A DNA stretch of 64,000 nt from assembly GCF_037203705.1 (NCBI RefSeq), contig NZ_JBBCAT010000004.1, positions 422,422 to 486,421 of the forward strand, in the 5' to 3' direction. Every line of letters starts with the position of its first letter. Position 1 is the first letter of the stretch. Shown piece by piece: positions 10,748-22,049 of the stretch. The notes under the pieces are model-generated. The model did no database searches and was not told the origin of the DNA. It saw nothing but the letters and a program-made list of their open reading frames with translations. A program made the position numbers and the translations under genes. This stretch comes from Prosthecomicrobium sp. N25 (GTDB lineage: Bacteria; Pseudomonadota; Alphaproteobacteria; Rhizobiales; Ancalomicrobiaceae).

Positions 10748-11800
10748 ATGGCCGACTTCTGGGGCAACTACCTCTGGCCGCTGATCGTCATGGTGGCGCA
10801 GTCCGTGCTGCTGATGGTGATCCTGCTCGTGGTGATCGCCTACGTGCTCTATGCGGACCGCAAGATCTGGGCGGCGGTGCAGCTCCGGCGCGGGCCGAAC
10901 GTGGTCGGGCCCTGGGGGCTCTTCCAGTCCTTCGCGGACCTGCTCAAGTTCGTGCTGAAGGAGCCGGTGATCCCGGCGGGCGCCTCGAAGGGGCTCTTCC
11001 TGCTGGCGCCGCTCGTGACGGTGATCTTGTCGCTCGCGGCCTGGGCGGTGGTGCCGGTGGCGCCGGGCTGGGTGATCGCCGACATCAACGTCGGCATCCT
11101 CTACATCTTCGCGATCTCGTCGCTCGGCGTCTACGGCATCATCATGGGCGGCTGGGCGTCGAACTCGAAGTATCCGTTCCTGGCGGCGCTGCGCTCGGCG
11201 GCCCAGATGGTGTCCTACGAGGTCTCGATCGGCTTCGTCATCATCACGGTGCTGCTCTGCGCCGGCACGCTGAACCTCTCGGGCATCGTGCTCGCCCAGC
11301 AGACGCGCGGCATCGCCTCGCTGATCGGCCTGCCGTGGCTGACCTTCCTGAACTGGTACTTCATCCCGCTCTTCCCGATGTTCGTTATCTTCTTCATCTC
11401 GGCGCTGGCCGAGACGAACCGGCCGCCCTTCGACCTGGTCGAGGCGGAGTCGGAGCTGGTGGCGGGCTTCATGGTCGAGTACGGCTCGACGCCCTACATG
11501 ATGTTCATGCTCGGGGAATACGTGGCGATCGCGACCATGTGCGCGCTGACCACGATCCTGTTCCTCGGCGGCTGGAGCGCACCGATCGGCCTGCCGCCTT
11601 TCACGTGGATCCCGGGCGTGTTCTGGTTCCTGCTCAAGGCGCTCCTGGTCTTCTTCATGTTCGCCATGGTGAAGGCCTTCGTGCCGCGCTACCGCTACGA
11701 CCAGCTGATGCGGCTGGGCTGGAAGGTGTTCCTGCCCATCTCGCTCGCCTCGGTGGTGGTGGTCGCCGGCTTCCTGCAGCTGACGGGGACGGCGCCGTGA
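10748..11800 (+). CDS. nuoH: NADH-quinone oxidoreductase subunit H
   Basis: Membrane subunit at the base of the quinone channel. It has 350 residues and eight predicted transmembrane helices. Family signatures are [17 protein letters not shown] in the first cytoplasmic loop and [20 protein letters not shown] in the acidic loop near residues 220-240, which is part of the quinone/proton coupling site. The ATG follows a GGACGGGGACG stretch, 12 bp after nuoG. Confidence 0.97.
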   Translation: MADFWGNYLWPLIVMVAQSVLLMVILLVVIAYVLYADRKIWAAVQLRRGPNVVGPWGLFQSFADLLKFVLKEPVIPAGASKGLFLLAPLVTVILSLAAWAVVPVAPGWVIADINVGILYIFAISSLGVYGIIMGGWASNSKYPFLAALRSAAQMVSYEVSIGFVIITVLLCAGTLNLSGIVLAQQTRGIASLIGLPWLTFLNWYFIPLFPMFVIFFISALAETNRPPFDLVEAESELVAGFMVEYGSTPYMMFMLGEYVAIATMCALTTILFLGGWSAPIGLPPFTWIPGVFWFLLKALLVFFMFAMVKAFVPRYRYDQLMRLGWKVFLPISLASVVVVAGFLQLTGTAP

Positions 11801-11810
11801 GGGCTCGGTG

Positions 11811-12047
11811 ATGGATCTGTCGCTGCCCGGCGCGATCGGGGCTGGTGTGGGGCTCGCGGTCGGACTGATCGACTATGGGCTGATCGCCATGCTGATCCGG
11901 CGGGCGGCGGAGAAGGCGAACGGCGGGGCGGTGGTCGAACGATCGCAGGCCGCGCGGCTCGACCTGATCATGAAGGTGGTGTTCGTGGTCAACTGCCTCG
12001 TCTTTGCGGGGCTCGGCTACTGGTTCGGGGCGGCCGTCGGCGGGTGA
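11811..12047 (+). CDS. small two-helix membrane protein between nuoH and nuoI
   Basis: A 78-residue protein with two hydrophobic segments (about residues 9-30 and 52-74) separated by a charged, RRAAEKA-containing loop. It starts with tandem GTG-ATG codons just after nuoH; I use the ATG. I recognise no named domain. Its position inside the operon with tight spacing argues for co-expression with complex I, but no function can be read from the sequence. Confidence 0.65.
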   Translation: MDLSLPGAIGAGVGLAVGLIDYGLIAMLIRRAAEKANGGAVVERSQAARLDLIMKVVFVVNCLVFAGLGYWFGAAVGG

Positions 12048-12073
12048 GCCGCGGGGTCCGGAGGGACGGAAGA

Positions 12074-12562
12074 ATGAAGCTCGATCAGGCTGCGAAAGCC
12101 CTGTTCCTGAAGGAGTTCGTGGCGGCCTTCTGGCTGTCCATGCGCTATTTCTTCAAGCCCAAGGCGACGATCAACTATCCCTTCGAGAAGAACCCGATCT
12201 CGCCCCGCTTCCGCGGCGAGCACGCGCTGCGCCGCTATCCGAACGGCGAGGAGCGCTGCATCGCCTGCAAGTTGTGCGAGGCGATCTGCCCGGCGCAGGC
12301 GATCACCATCGAGGCGGGCCCGCGCCGCAACGACGGCACGCGGCGGACGACCCGCTACGACATCGACATGGTGAAATGCATCTATTGCGGCTTCTGCCAG
12401 GAAGCCTGCCCGGTGGACGCCATCGTGGAGGGGCCGAACTTCGAGTTCGCCACCGAGACGCGCGAGGAGCTCTACTACGACAAGGAGAAGCTCCTCGCCA
12501 ACGGCGCCCGCTGGGAGCGCGAGCTCGCCCGCGCCATCGAGATGGACGCGCCCTACCGCTGA
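12074..12562 (+). CDS. nuoI: NADH-quinone oxidoreductase subunit I
   Basis: Ferredoxin-like subunit (23-kDa, TYKY) that carries clusters N6a and N6b. It has 162 residues. The two CxxCxxCxxxCP motifs are [12 protein letters not shown] (C62, C65, C68, C72) and [12 protein letters not shown] (C102, C105, C108, C112). The ATG at 12074 gives the typical [14 protein letters not shown] start and follows GGAGGGACGGAAG. Upstream in-frame codons from 12044 lack family similarity. Confidence 0.97.
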   Translation: MKLDQAAKALFLKEFVAAFWLSMRYFFKPKATINYPFEKNPISPRFRGEHALRRYPNGEERCIACKLCEAICPAQAITIEAGPRRNDGTRRTTRYDIDMVKCIYCGFCQEACPVDAIVEGPNFEFATETREELYYDKEKLLANGARWERELARAIEMDAPYR

Positions 12563-12639
12563 GTTCGACGGAAGGACGGGTCGCGCGCGGCCCGCCGAGG
12601 ACGTAGAGACAAGCCGGCCCGCCGGCACGGGGAACCACG

Positions 12640-13254
12640 ATGGTCCTGAAAGCCCTCTTCTTCTACCTCTTCGCCACCGTCACGGTGGCGTCGGCCTTCA
12701 TGGTCATCTCGGCCAGGAACCCGGTCCACTCGGTCCTGTTCCTGATCCTCGCCTTCTTCAACGCGGCCGGGCTCTTCCTGCTCGTCGGGGCCGAGTTCCT
12801 GGCGATGATCCTGGTCGTCGTCTACGTCGGCGCGGTCGCGGTGCTGTTCCTCTTCGTGGTGATGATGCTGGACGTCGACTTCGTCGAGCTCCGGCAGGGC
12901 TTCCTGCAGTACCTGCCGGTCGGCGGCGTGCTCGGGGGGATCCTGCTCGTCGAGCTGATGATGGTGCTCGGCGGCTGGGCGATCGACCCGGGCATCCTGG
13001 CAAAGCCGGTCACGCCGATCCCGGCGCCGGTGGAGATGTCCAACATCGCGGCGCTCGGGCAGGTCCTCTACACGCGCTACGTCTTCTTCTTCCAAGTGTC
13101 CGGCCTCGTGCTGCTCGTCGCGATGGTGGGGGCGATCGTGCTGACGCTCCGCCACAAGGTCGGGGTGAAGCGGCAGGACATCGCCCGGCAGGTCTCGCGG
13201 CCCGTGTCCGCCTCCATCGAGGTGGTCAAGGTCGAGAGCGGCAAGGGGCTCTGA
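12640..13254 (+). CDS. nuoJ: NADH-quinone oxidoreductase subunit J
   Basis: Membrane-arm subunit of complex I, homologous to mitochondrial ND6. It has 204 residues and five transmembrane helices. The conserved helix 3 sequence VVYVGAVAVLFLFVVMMLD, including the pi-bulge region, is intact. A C-terminal tail with the VGVKRQDIARQV segment is typical of the alphaproteobacterial version. Confidence 0.96.
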   Translation: MVLKALFFYLFATVTVASAFMVISARNPVHSVLFLILAFFNAAGLFLLVGAEFLAMILVVVYVGAVAVLFLFVVMMLDVDFVELRQGFLQYLPVGGVLGGILLVELMMVLGGWAIDPGILAKPVTPIPAPVEMSNIAALGQVLYTRYVFFFQVSGLVLLVAMVGAIVLTLRHKVGVKRQDIARQVSRPVSASIEVVKVESGKGL

Positions 13255-13354
13255 AATCAGCGAAGGGCGGCCGGCGGGGCAGGGGCTCCCGCGGGGCGCG
13301 CGGAAGGAACGTCCGGCGGGCGGCGGTGCCGATCCCGCGTCGAGGGGGTGACCC

Positions 13355-13663
13355 ATGGAAATCGGATTGTCGCACTACCTTTCGGTGGCCGCGATCCTGT
13401 TCACGCTCGGGGTGTTCGGCATCTTCCTGAACCGGAAGAACGTCATCATCATCCTGATGTCGGTCGAGCTCATCCTGCTCGCCGTGAACCTCAACTTCGT
13501 CGCCTTCTCGGCCTTCCTCGGCGACCTCATGGGGCAGGTCTTCGCCCTCCTGGTGCTGACCGTCGCGGCCGCGGAGGCCGCGATCGGCCTCGCGATCCTG
13601 GTGGTCTTCTACCGCAACCGCGGATCCATCGCGGTCGAAGACATCAACACGATGAAGGGTTGA
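13355..13663 (+). CDS. nuoK: NADH-quinone oxidoreductase subunit K
   Basis: Small proton-channel subunit, homologous to ND4L. It has 102 residues and three transmembrane helices. The buried glutamates are present in [15 protein letters not shown] and in the [11 protein letters not shown] segment. The ATG follows a GAGGGGGTGACCC stretch. It lies 7 bp before nuoL. Confidence 0.97.
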   Translation: MEIGLSHYLSVAAILFTLGVFGIFLNRKNVIIILMSVELILLAVNLNFVAFSAFLGDLMGQVFALLVLTVAAAEAAIGLAILVVFYRNRGSIAVEDINTMKG

Positions 13664-13670
13664 GCGGCCC

Positions 13671-15788
13671 ATGTATTCTGCCATCGTCTTCCTGCCGCTC
13701 CTCGGCTTCCTGATCGCCGGCGCGATCGCGCTGTTCGCGCATCCGCGCGGGCCGGACGGCGCCGCCGCGCTCTCCGGGCATGGTCACGACCACGGCCACG
13801 GCCATGCCCACGACGAGCACGGTCACGGCGCCGACGACCACGGCCACGGGCACGACGACCACCATCATGCGCCGCCCGGCGCGAGGGTGGCGGAATACGT
13901 CACGTCCGGCTTCCTCATCCTGGCGGCGCTCCTCTCCTGGGTCGCCTTCGTGCAGGTGGCGCTCGGCTCGGGCGAGCCGGTGCGCGTGCAACTCCTCACC
14001 TGGATCCAGTCCGGCACGCTGTCGGTCGACTGGGCGGTCAGGGTCGACACGCTGACGGCCGTGATGCTGGTCGTGGTCAACACCGTGTCGGCGCTCGTGC
14101 ATGTCTACTCGATCGGCTACATGAGCCACGACCCGCACAGGCCGCGCTTCTTCGCCTACCTGTCGCTGTTCACCTTCGCGATGCTGATGCTGGTGACCTC
14201 CGACAACCTGCTGCAGATGTTCTTCGGCTGGGAGGGCGTGGGCGTCGCCTCCTACCTGCTGATCGGCTTCTGGTTCCAGAAGCCGTCCGCCAACGCGGCC
14301 GCCATCAAGGCCTTCATCGTCAACCGCGTCGGCGACTTCGGCTTCGCGCTCGGCATCTTCGGCGTCTACCTGCTGTTCAACTCGATCGAGTTCACGACCA
14401 TCTTCGCCAACGCCTCGGCGATGGCGGGCAAGACGATCCACTTCCTGAACTGGAACTTCGACGCGCTCACCTGCGTGTGCCTGCTGCTCTTCATGGGTGC
14501 GATGGGCAAGTCGGCGCAGTTCCTGCTGCACACCTGGCTGCCGGATGCCATGGAGGGCCCGACGCCGGTCTCCGCGCTCATCCACGCCGCCACCATGGTG
14601 ACGGCGGGCGTGTTCATGGTGGCCCGGCTCTCGCCGCTCTTCGAACTGGCGCCGACGGCGCTGGCGGTGGTCACCTTCATCGGCGCGACCACGGCCTTCT
14701 TCGCCGCCACGGTCGGGCTGGTGCAGAACGACATCAAGCGGATCATCGCCTACTCGACCTGCTCGCAGCTCGGCTACATGTTCGCCGCGCTCGGGGTCGG
14801 GGCCTATTCGGCCGGCATCTTCCACCTGTTCACGCACGCGTTCTTCAAGGCGCTCCTGTTCCTCGGGGCGGGCTCGGTGATCCATGCCGTCTCGGGCGAG
14901 CAGGACATCCGGAAGATGGGCGGGCTCAAGGACAAGATCCCGCTCACCTACGCGATGATGGTGGTCGGGACCCTGGCGCTGACCGGCTTCGGCGTGCCCT
15001 TCAGCCAGCTCGGCTTCGCGGGCTTCAACTCCAAGGACGCCATCATCGAGAGCGCCTATGCGGCGCACGGGACCTTCGCCAGCTACGCCTTCGGGCTCCT
15101 GGTGATCGCCGCGCTGTTCACGTCCTTCTATTCCTGGCGGCTCATCTTCGTGACCTTCTGGGGGACGCCGCGCGCCGACGCCCATGTGATGGAGCATGTG
15201 CACGAGAGCCCGCCGGTGATGACGGTGCCGCTCATGGTCCTCGCCTTCGGGGCGGTCTTCGCCGGGATGCTGTTCACCGGCCTGTTCCTCGGCAACGGCC
15301 ACGGCTGGGAGGCCATCAAGGGCTCGTACGACGCGTTCTGGAAGGGCGCCCTCTTCATCGGACCGGAGAACCGGCTCCTCGAGGAGAGCCACGAAGTGCC
15401 GCTCCTCGTGAAGGCGCTGCCCTTCATCGCGATGCTGATCGGCCTCGTGACGGCCTACCGGTTCTACGTGGTCGACCCGTCGATCCCGCGCGCGCTGGCG
15501 GAGCGCCACCAGCCGCTCTACCGGTTCCTGCTCAACAAGTGGTACTTCGACGAGCTCTACGACTTCCTGTTCGTCCGGCCGGCGAAACGCCTCGGGCGGT
15601 TCCTCTGGAAGGAGGGCGACGGGCGGGTCATCGACGGGCTCGGGCCGGACGGCATCTCGGCGCGGGTCGTCGACGTCACCCAGCAGGTCGTCCGGCTGCA
15701 GACCGGGTACCTCTACCACTATGCCTTCGTCATGATGATCGGCGTGGCCGCGCTCGTGACCTGGATGATGCTCGGAGGAGCGCGCTGA
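13671..15788 (+). CDS. nuoL: NADH-quinone oxidoreductase subunit L with His-rich loop
   Basis: Distal antiporter-like proton pump of complex I, with the long lateral helix at the C-terminus. It has 705 residues, somewhat longer than the ~610-660 common in the family. The [19 protein letters not shown] segment with the key Glu, the [20 protein letters not shown] segment and the later Lys residues are intact. The unusual part is an insertion after helix 1, residues 37-66, with 14 histidines in 30 residues interleaved with Gly and Asp. It overlaps nuoM by 1 bp (TGATG). Confidence 0.96.
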   Translation: MYSAIVFLPLLGFLIAGAIALFAHPRGPDGAAALSGHGHDHGHGHAHDEHGHGADDHGHGHDDHHHAPPGARVAEYVTSGFLILAALLSWVAFVQVALGSGEPVRVQLLTWIQSGTLSVDWAVRVDTLTAVMLVVVNTVSALVHVYSIGYMSHDPHRPRFFAYLSLFTFAMLMLVTSDNLLQMFFGWEGVGVASYLLIGFWFQKPSANAAAIKAFIVNRVGDFGFALGIFGVYLLFNSIEFTTIFANASAMAGKTIHFLNWNFDALTCVCLLLFMGAMGKSAQFLLHTWLPDAMEGPTPVSALIHAATMVTAGVFMVARLSPLFELAPTALAVVTFIGATTAFFAATVGLVQNDIKRIIAYSTCSQLGYMFAALGVGAYSAGIFHLFTHAFFKALLFLGAGSVIHAVSGEQDIRKMGGLKDKIPLTYAMMVVGTLALTGFGVPFSQLGFAGFNSKDAIIESAYAAHGTFASYAFGLLVIAALFTSFYSWRLIFVTFWGTPRADAHVMEHVHESPPVMTVPLMVLAFGAVFAGMLFTGLFLGNGHGWEAIKGSYDAFWKGALFIGPENRLLEESHEVPLLVKALPFIAMLIGLVTAYRFYVVDPSIPRALAERHQPLYRFLLNKWYFDELYDFLFVRPAKRLGRFLWKEGDGRVIDGLGPDGISARVVDVTQQVVRLQTGYLYHYAFVMMIGVAALVTWMMLGGAR

Positions 15789-17302
15789 TGTCCGGCTGGC
15801 CCCTTCTGTCCATCGTCACGTTCCTGCCGCTGGTCGGCGTCTTCTTCATCGCTCTGGTCACCGGGGAGGATGCGGTCGCGCGCCAGCGGATCCGGACCAT
15901 CGCGCTGATCACGACGGTCTTCACCTTCCTGGTCTCGCTCCTGATCCTCGGCCGCTTCGATCCCGCCAACCCGGGCTTCCAGCTCGTGGAGAAGACCGCC
16001 TGGATCGGCGGCTACTTCAACTACCACATGGGCGTCGACGGCATTTCGGTGCTGTTCGTCATCCTGACCACGTTCCTGATGCCCTTCTGCATCCTGGCGA
16101 GCTGGGAGAGCGTGGAACGGCGCGTGCAGGAGTACATGATCGCGTTCCTGGTGCTCGAGACGCTGATGATCGGCGTCTTCACGGCCCTGGACCTCATGCT
16201 CTTCTACGTGTTCTTCGAGGCCGGCCTGATCCCGATGTTCATCATCATCGGCGTCTGGGGCGGGCCGCGGCGGGTCTATGCGTCGTTCAAGTTCTTCCTC
16301 TACACGCTGCTCGGCTCGATCCTGATGCTGGTGGCGATGATCGCCATGTACTGGCAGGCCGGCACGGCGGACATTCCGACGCTCCTGCAGCATTCGTTCC
16401 CGGCCGGCATGCAGACCTGGCTGTGGCTCGCCTTCTTCGCCTCCTTCGCGGTCAAGATGCCGATGTGGCCCGTGCACACCTGGCTCCCCGACGCGCATGT
16501 CGAGGCGCCGACGGCGGGTTCGGTGATCCTGGCCGGCATCCTCCTGAAGATGGGCGGCTACGGCTTCCTGCGCTTCTCGCTGCCGATGTTCCCGCTCGCC
16601 TCCGAGCACTTCGCGCCGCTCGTCTTCACGCTGTCGGTCGTGGCGATCATCTACACCTCGCTCGTCGCGCTGATGCAGGAGGACATCAAGAAGCTGATCG
16701 CCTACTCGTCGGTCGCCCACATGGGCTTCGTGACGATGGGCATCTTCGCGGCGAACCAGCAGGGCGTGCAGGGCGCGATCTTCCAGATGATCAGCCACGG
16801 CTTTGTGTCCGGCGCGCTGTTCCTCTGCGTGGGCGTGGTCTACGACCGGATGCACACCCGCGAGATCTCGGCCTATGGCGGCCTCGTCAACCGGATGCCC
16901 TGGTACGCGGTGGCGTTCCTGGTCTTCACCATGGCGAATGTGGGCCTGCCGGGTACGTCGGGCTTCGTCGGCGAGTTCCTGACGCTGATCGGCGCCTTCC
17001 AGGCGAACACCTGGGTGGCCTTCTTCGCCACCACGGGCGTGATCCTGTCGGCCGCCTACGCGCTCTGGCTCTACCGCAAGGTCGTGTTCGGCGCGCTCAC
17101 CAAGCCGAGCCTCGCCGGCATCCTCGATCTCGACCGGCGCGAGATGGCGGTGGTCTATCCGCTCGTCATCGTGACGGTCCTCTACGGGGTCTGGCCGGCT
17201 CCGATCCTGAACACCATCGCGGCCTCGAGCCAGGCGCTGGTGACCAAGTACCACGCGGCGATCGAGGCGGCGGTGAAGACCGCCGCGGCGGTCGCGCACT
17301 GA
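15788..17302 (+). CDS. nuoM: NADH-quinone oxidoreductase subunit M
   Basis: Antiporter-like proton-pumping subunit, homologous to ND4. It has 504 residues and about 14 transmembrane helices. The conserved [16 protein letters not shown] with its channel Glu, [20 protein letters not shown] and the [19 protein letters not shown] segments are all present. The ATG overlaps the nuoL stop by 1 bp, so translation is probably coupled. Confidence 0.97.
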   Translation: MSGWPLLSIVTFLPLVGVFFIALVTGEDAVARQRIRTIALITTVFTFLVSLLILGRFDPANPGFQLVEKTAWIGGYFNYHMGVDGISVLFVILTTFLMPFCILASWESVERRVQEYMIAFLVLETLMIGVFTALDLMLFYVFFEAGLIPMFIIIGVWGGPRRVYASFKFFLYTLLGSILMLVAMIAMYWQAGTADIPTLLQHSFPAGMQTWLWLAFFASFAVKMPMWPVHTWLPDAHVEAPTAGSVILAGILLKMGGYGFLRFSLPMFPLASEHFAPLVFTLSVVAIIYTSLVALMQEDIKKLIAYSSVAHMGFVTMGIFAANQQGVQGAIFQMISHGFVSGALFLCVGVVYDRMHTREISAYGGLVNRMPWYAVAFLVFTMANVGLPGTSGFVGEFLTLIGAFQANTWVAFFATTGVILSAAYALWLYRKVVFGALTKPSLAGILDLDRREMAVVYPLVIVTVLYGVWPAPILNTIAASSQALVTKYHAAIEAAVKTAAAVAH

Positions 17303-17411
17303 CGCGGTCCGGCCCGGGCGACCGGGCCCGGCCGAGGCCTGCCGGCCGGCAGGCGCCACCGATCCTCGGGACGCGCGGCCCGCCGCCGCGCCGTTCCGGC
17401 ACTCGAAGGGA

Positions 17412-18851
17412 ATGACGCTCGTGATGGCTGCCCCCGCTTTCGGCCCGGCGCTGCCGGAAATCCTCCTCGCGATCGGCGCGATGGCGCTCCTCATGTGGGG
17501 CGCCTTCTCGGGCGAGCGCTCGGGGCGGCCCGTGGCCTATGGCGCCATGGGCCTGATCGCGGTGGCCTTCCTGGTGCTGCTCCTGTCGCCGACTCTCGGG
17601 ACGACCTTCCAGGGCGCCTTCATCCTCGATCCCTTCGCGCGGCTGATGAAGCTGATGGCGCTGGCGGGCTCTGGCTTCGCGATCTGGATGAGCCTGGACT
17701 TCGCGCGCCGCGAGGGCTTCGAAAGCTTCGAGTATCCGGTGCTGATCCTGCTGGCGACCGTCGGCATGATGCTGATGATCTCGGCCGGCGACCTGATCGC
17801 GCTCTATCTCGGGCTCGAATTGCAGTCGCTCGCCCTCTACGTGATCGCCTCGATCAACCGCGACAACGTTAAGTCGACCGAGGCGGGCCTCAAGTACTTC
17901 GTGCTGGGCGCGCTTTCGTCGGGCATGCTGCTCTACGGCGCCTCGCTCACCTACGGCTTCACGGGCCAGACCACCTTCGCGGGGATCTCGGCCGTCCTGC
18001 AGGCGCAGGGCTCGTCGCTCGGCCTCGTCTTCGGCATCGTCTTCGTGCTGGCCGGCCTCGCCTTCAAGATCTCGGCCGTGCCGTTCCACATGTGGACGCC
18101 GGATGTCTACGAGGGCGCGCCGACGCCGGTGACGGCCTTCTTCGCGGCCGCCCCGAAGGTCGCGGCGCTGTCGCTGCTCACCCGCGTCGTCATCGACGGC
18201 TACGGGCCCGTGACCAAGGACTGGCAGCAGATCCTGGTTTTCGTCTCCGTCGCCTCGATGCTGCTCGGCTCCTTCGCGGCGATCGGGCAGCGCAACATAA
18301 AGCGGCTGATGGCCTATTCGTCGATCGGCCACATGGGCTACGCGCTGGTCGGCCTTGCCGCCGGCACCCAGCAGGGCGTGGAGAGCGTGATCGTCTACAT
18401 CGCGATCTACCTCGCGATGACGCTCGGCACCTTCGCGTGCATCCTGTCGATGCAGCGGCGGGACGGGCCGGTGGAGGACATCGCGGAACTGGCGGGCCTC
18501 AGCCGTACGAAGCCGATGATGGCCTTCCTGCTCGCCATGCTGATGTTCTCGCTCGCCGGCATCCCGATCCTCGCCGGCTTCTTCGGGAAGCTCTACGTCT
18601 TCCTGGCCGCCGTGCAGGCCGGGCTGGTGACGCTCGCGGTGATCGGTGCGGTGACCAGCGTGGTCGGCGCCTACTACTATCTCCGCATCGTCAAGATCAT
18701 GTATTTCGACGAGCCGGCGCCCGCCTTCGAGCCGATGGCCTTCGAGATGAAGGTGGTGCTCGGGCTCTCCGGCGTCTTCGTGCTCGCCTACGTGGTGATC
18801 GCCAACCCGATCGGCAACGCGGCGGCGGCGGCGGCGAAGAGCCTGTTCTGA
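17412..18851 (+). CDS. nuoN: NADH-quinone oxidoreductase subunit N
   Basis: Third antiporter-like subunit, homologous to ND2, and the last nuo gene. It has 479 residues from the ATG at 17412; the ATG at 17424 is an alternative start that would remove four residues. Family segments include [38 protein letters not shown] and [15 protein letters not shown]. It ends one base before the birA start, so birA is probably co-transcribed. Confidence 0.96.
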   Translation: MTLVMAAPAFGPALPEILLAIGAMALLMWGAFSGERSGRPVAYGAMGLIAVAFLVLLLSPTLGTTFQGAFILDPFARLMKLMALAGSGFAIWMSLDFARREGFESFEYPVLILLATVGMMLMISAGDLIALYLGLELQSLALYVIASINRDNVKSTEAGLKYFVLGALSSGMLLYGASLTYGFTGQTTFAGISAVLQAQGSSLGLVFGIVFVLAGLAFKISAVPFHMWTPDVYEGAPTPVTAFFAAAPKVAALSLLTRVVIDGYGPVTKDWQQILVFVSVASMLLGSFAAIGQRNIKRLMAYSSIGHMGYALVGLAAGTQQGVESVIVYIAIYLAMTLGTFACILSMQRRDGPVEDIAELAGLSRTKPMMAFLLAMLMFSLAGIPILAGFFGKLYVFLAAVQAGLVTLAVIGAVTSVVGAYYYLRIVKIMYFDEPAPAFEPMAFEMKVVLGLSGVFVLAYVVIANPIGNAAAAAAKSLF

Positions 18852-18852
18852 G

Positions 18853-19677
18853 ATGACCGGGCCGGGAGCGGACCCGGCGCTCGGGGCGAAGGCGATCGGC
18901 GCTGGATACCGGCTCGCCGCCTTCGAGACGATCGGGTCGACCAACAGCGAGGGTCTGGCGCGCGGCCGGTCCGGGGATCCGGGCCGGCTTTGGCTCGTCG
19001 CCGGGGAGCAGACCGCCGGGCGCGGGCGCCGCGGCCGGGCATGGTCGAGCCGGCGCGGCAACCTGGCGGCAAGCCTGCTCCTCATGAGCGACGCGCCCGC
19101 GACGGCGGTCGCGACGCTCGGCTTCGCCGCCGGCGTGGCTCTCGTGACGGCCCTCGACGGGCTGCTCCCAGAGGGGGCGCGCGGTCGTGTCGCGCTGAAA
19201 TGGCCCAACGACGTGGTAGCGGATAGGAAGAAGCTCGCCGGCATCCTGCTCGAGGCGGAGCCGGCCGGACCCGGGCGGCTGGCGGTCGTCGTCGGCATCG
19301 GCGTCAATGTCGTGTCGGCGCCGGACGACCTGGCCTATCCGGCCACCGCGGTCGCCGCGCTCGGCGGCGCGCCGTCCGCGGCGGCCCTGTTCGCCGGGCT
19401 GTCGGACGCGTGGGTCGATGCGGAGCGGCTCTGGGACGGCGGCGCGGGACTGGACCGCCTGCGGCGGGCATGGCTCGCCCGGGCGCATGGGCTCGGGGCG
19501 CCGGCCTCGGTCCGGGTCGGCAGTCGCCACGTGACCGGGGTATTCGAAACGCTCGACGAAGAGTGCCGGCTGGTCATCCGGCAGGCGGACGGGCGACGGG
19601 AAACGGTCGCGGCGGGCGAAGTGCATTTCGGAGAAGCTGCATCTGTTCCCGTCGACCCGGGCGTCGCGCCGGGGTAG
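18853..19677 (+). CDS. birA: biotin--[acetyl-CoA-carboxylase] ligase
   Basis: Activates biotin as biotinyl-AMP and transfers it to biotin carboxyl carrier domains in the cytosol. It has 274 residues and no N-terminal winged helix, so it is the catalytic-only class that does not repress biotin genes. The biotin/ATP loop GRGRRGRAW is near residues 56-64 and the catalytic KWPNDV lies near residues 116-121. A small SH3-like C-terminal domain follows. The nuoN-birA-rnj order is common in Hyphomicrobiales. Confidence 0.94.
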   Translation: MTGPGADPALGAKAIGAGYRLAAFETIGSTNSEGLARGRSGDPGRLWLVAGEQTAGRGRRGRAWSSRRGNLAASLLLMSDAPATAVATLGFAAGVALVTALDGLLPEGARGRVALKWPNDVVADRKKLAGILLEAEPAGPGRLAVVVGIGVNVVSAPDDLAYPATAVAALGGAPSAAALFAGLSDAWVDAERLWDGGAGLDRLRRAWLARAHGLGAPASVRVGSRHVTGVFETLDEECRLVIRQADGRRETVAAGEVHFGEAASVPVDPGVAPG

Positions 19678-19781
19678 CTAGGACAGGAACCAACTCGGAC
19701 TCCTGCGATCGGGCCGGGGTCTCGGATCGCGGGCCACCTCCGGTGCGAGGGGCTCAAGCGCAAGAACAGGACGGTCGGGAC

Positions 19782-21467
19782 ATGGCAAAGCGGCGTACGG
19801 GCGACGAGCTCGTCTTCCTGCCCCTCGGGGGCGTCGGCGAGATCGGAATGAACTTGTCGCTCTACGGCTTCGGCCCGGACGGGAACCGGCAATGGATCAT
19901 CGTCGACTTCGGGATCACCTTCGCGAACGAGTTCGACGAGCCGGGTGTCGACCTGATCTTCCCGGACCTCCGCTTCGCGGAGGCGGAGCGGAAGTCGATC
20001 CTCGGCATCATCATCACGCATGCGCACGAGGACCACTTCGGGGCGCTTCTCGACCTCTGGCCGAGGATCAAGGCCCCGGTCTACATGACCCCCTTCGCGG
20101 CCGGGCTGCTGGCCGCCAAGGCGGAAGGCCACGCGGGGGCACCCGACATTCCCGTCAAGTCCTACAAGGCGGGTGACCGCTGGCGGCTCGGGCCCTTCGA
20201 CATCGAGGCGATCAACGTCGCCCATTCGATCCCCGAATCGAACGCGCTGGCGATCCGCACGGGGCTCGGCACCGTGCTGCACACCGGCGACTGGAAGATC
20301 GACGCCACGCCGGTGCTCGGCCATCCGACCGACTTCGAGCGGATCGGGGCGATCGCGGCTGAGACCGGCATCCGGGCGCTGGTCGGCGATTCCACCAATG
20401 CGGTCCGGGAGGGGATCAGCCCGAGCGAGCGGGAGGTGGCTGCCTCGCTCACGGAGATCATCGGTCAGGCGCCGGGCCGGGTAGCGGTGACCACCTTCGC
20501 GTCGAACGTCGGGCGCATCCGGGCGGTGGCGGAGGCCGCCGCGGCGACCGGCCGGGACGTGGTCGTGCTCGGCCGGGCGATGCACCGGTCCCTCGACGTG
20601 GCCCGCGAGCTGGGTCTGCTCGACGGGATCAAGCCATTCCTGGGCGAGGACGCCTACGGATACCTGCCCCGGGACAAGGTCGTCGCCCTGATGACCGGCA
20701 GCCAGGGGGAGCCGCGGGCGGCGCTCGCCAAGGTGGCGACGGGGGAGCACCGGAACATCACGCTGGCCCCCGGCGACACGCTGATCTTCTCCTCGCGGAC
20801 GATCCCGGGCAACGAGAAGTCCGTCAACGCGATCCAGAACGCGCTCGCCGGCAAGGGGGTGCGCATCCTCACCGACCGGGACGCGCTCGTGCACGTCTCC
20901 GGCCATCCGCGCCGGGGCGAACTGGCGCGCATGTACGAGTATGCCCGTCCGGAGGTGGCCGTGCCGGTGCATGGCGAGGCGGTGCACCTCAATGCCCATG
21001 CGGACCTCGCACGGCACGTGGGGGTGCCCGAGGTGGTGGTCGGCGGCAACGGCAAGATGATCCGGCTGGCGCCGGGGCCAGCGGGCATCGTCGACGAGGC
21101 CTTCGCGGGCCGCCTCTTCAAGGACGGGCGGCTGGTGGTCCTGCCGGACGCGTCGGGCGTGAAGGAGCGGCGCAAGGCGTCCTTCGCGGGCGTGGTCGTC
21201 GTGTCGCTGGCCCTCGACGGCAAGGGCGGCATCGCGGCGGACCCGGAGGCGGTGCTGATCGGCATTCCGGACGAGGACCAGCGCGGCGAGGATTTCGAGG
21301 ACGTGGTGATCGACGCGGCGGAATCGACCCTCGAGGGCTTGTCGCGGCCGCGCCGCCGGGACCTCGACACGGTGGCGGAAGCCATCAAGAAAGCGGTCCG
21401 GGCGGCGGTCGCGGAGCGGTGGGGCAAGAAGCCGATCGTCGAGGTGGTCGTCCACGAGGTCGACTGA
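19782..21467 (+). CDS. rnj: ribonuclease J
   Basis: Metallo-beta-lactamase/beta-CASP ribonuclease with endo- and 5' exonuclease activity, used in alphaproteobacteria for rRNA 5' maturation and RNA turnover. It has 561 residues from the ATG at 19782. The zinc motif HAHEDH is at residues 80-85. Later ligands are in HTGDWK and in the C-terminal HVSGHPRRGEL region of the beta-CASP domain. The final ~100 residues form the C-terminal domain. The ATG is chosen because in-frame codons further upstream overlap birA. Confidence 0.95.
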   Translation: MAKRRTGDELVFLPLGGVGEIGMNLSLYGFGPDGNRQWIIVDFGITFANEFDEPGVDLIFPDLRFAEAERKSILGIIITHAHEDHFGALLDLWPRIKAPVYMTPFAAGLLAAKAEGHAGAPDIPVKSYKAGDRWRLGPFDIEAINVAHSIPESNALAIRTGLGTVLHTGDWKIDATPVLGHPTDFERIGAIAAETGIRALVGDSTNAVREGISPSEREVAASLTEIIGQAPGRVAVTTFASNVGRIRAVAEAAAATGRDVVVLGRAMHRSLDVARELGLLDGIKPFLGEDAYGYLPRDKVVALMTGSQGEPRAALAKVATGEHRNITLAPGDTLIFSSRTIPGNEKSVNAIQNALAGKGVRILTDRDALVHVSGHPRRGELARMYEYARPEVAVPVHGEAVHLNAHADLARHVGVPEVVVGGNGKMIRLAPGPAGIVDEAFAGRLFKDGRLVVLPDASGVKERRKASFAGVVVVSLALDGKGGIAADPEAVLIGIPDEDQRGEDFEDVVIDAAESTLEGLSRPRRRDLDTVAEAIKKAVRAAVAERWGKKPIVEVVVHEVD

Positions 21468-21601
21468 GCGGGCGAGGCCGGGCAGGGGAGCGGCGATCGG
21501 TCCCGCCCCCGCGCGCGGGCTTTCGCCGAAGGGCCGGGTTGCCGGGCAAGGCGGCGCGGCCTACATCCGCGGCACCAGAACGCCAAAGCGGGAGCCGGGC
21601 C

Positions 21602-22006
21602 ATGATCGGACGCCTCAACCACGTCGCCATCGCGGTGAAGAACATCGAGGCCGCCTCGGCGGTCTACCGGGGGTCGCTCGGCGCGAAGGTGACCGCGCCG
21701 ACGCCGCAGCCGGAGCATGGCGTGACGGTGGTCTTCATCGAGCTGCCCAACACCAAGATCGAGCTCCTGGAGCCGCTCGGGGCCGACTCGCCCATCGCCA
21801 AGTTCCTCGACAAGAACCCGGACGGCGGCATCCACCACGTCTGCTACGAGGTCGACGACATCCTGGCGGCCCGCGACCGCCTGAAGGCGGAAGGCGCGCG
21901 GGTGCTCGGCTCGGGCGAACCCAGGATCGGGGCGCACGGCAAGCCCGTCCTGTTCCTGCACCCCAAGGACTTCTGCGGCACGCTGGTGGAACTGGAGCAG
22001 GCCTGA
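21602..22006 (+). CDS. mce: methylmalonyl-CoA epimerase
   Basis: Converts (S)- to (R)-methylmalonyl-CoA in propionate and branched-chain amino acid catabolism, feeding methylmalonyl-CoA mutase. It has 134 residues, one VOC-fold protein of normal length. Metal-binding residues appear in RLNHVAIAV (His), GIHHVCYEV (His) and the final TLVELEQ (Glu). The start at 21602 follows a GGGAGCCGGGCC stretch. Position between rnj and the DUF1467 gene is conserved in the order. Confidence 0.94.
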   Translation: MIGRLNHVAIAVKNIEAASAVYRGSLGAKVTAPTPQPEHGVTVVFIELPNTKIELLEPLGADSPIAKFLDKNPDGGIHHVCYEVDDILAARDRLKAEGARVLGSGEPRIGAHGKPVLFLHPKDFCGTLVELEQA

Positions 22007-22049
22007 GCCAAGGCCCGGCCCGCGACGGGCGGCCGACCCGGAGAGGATC

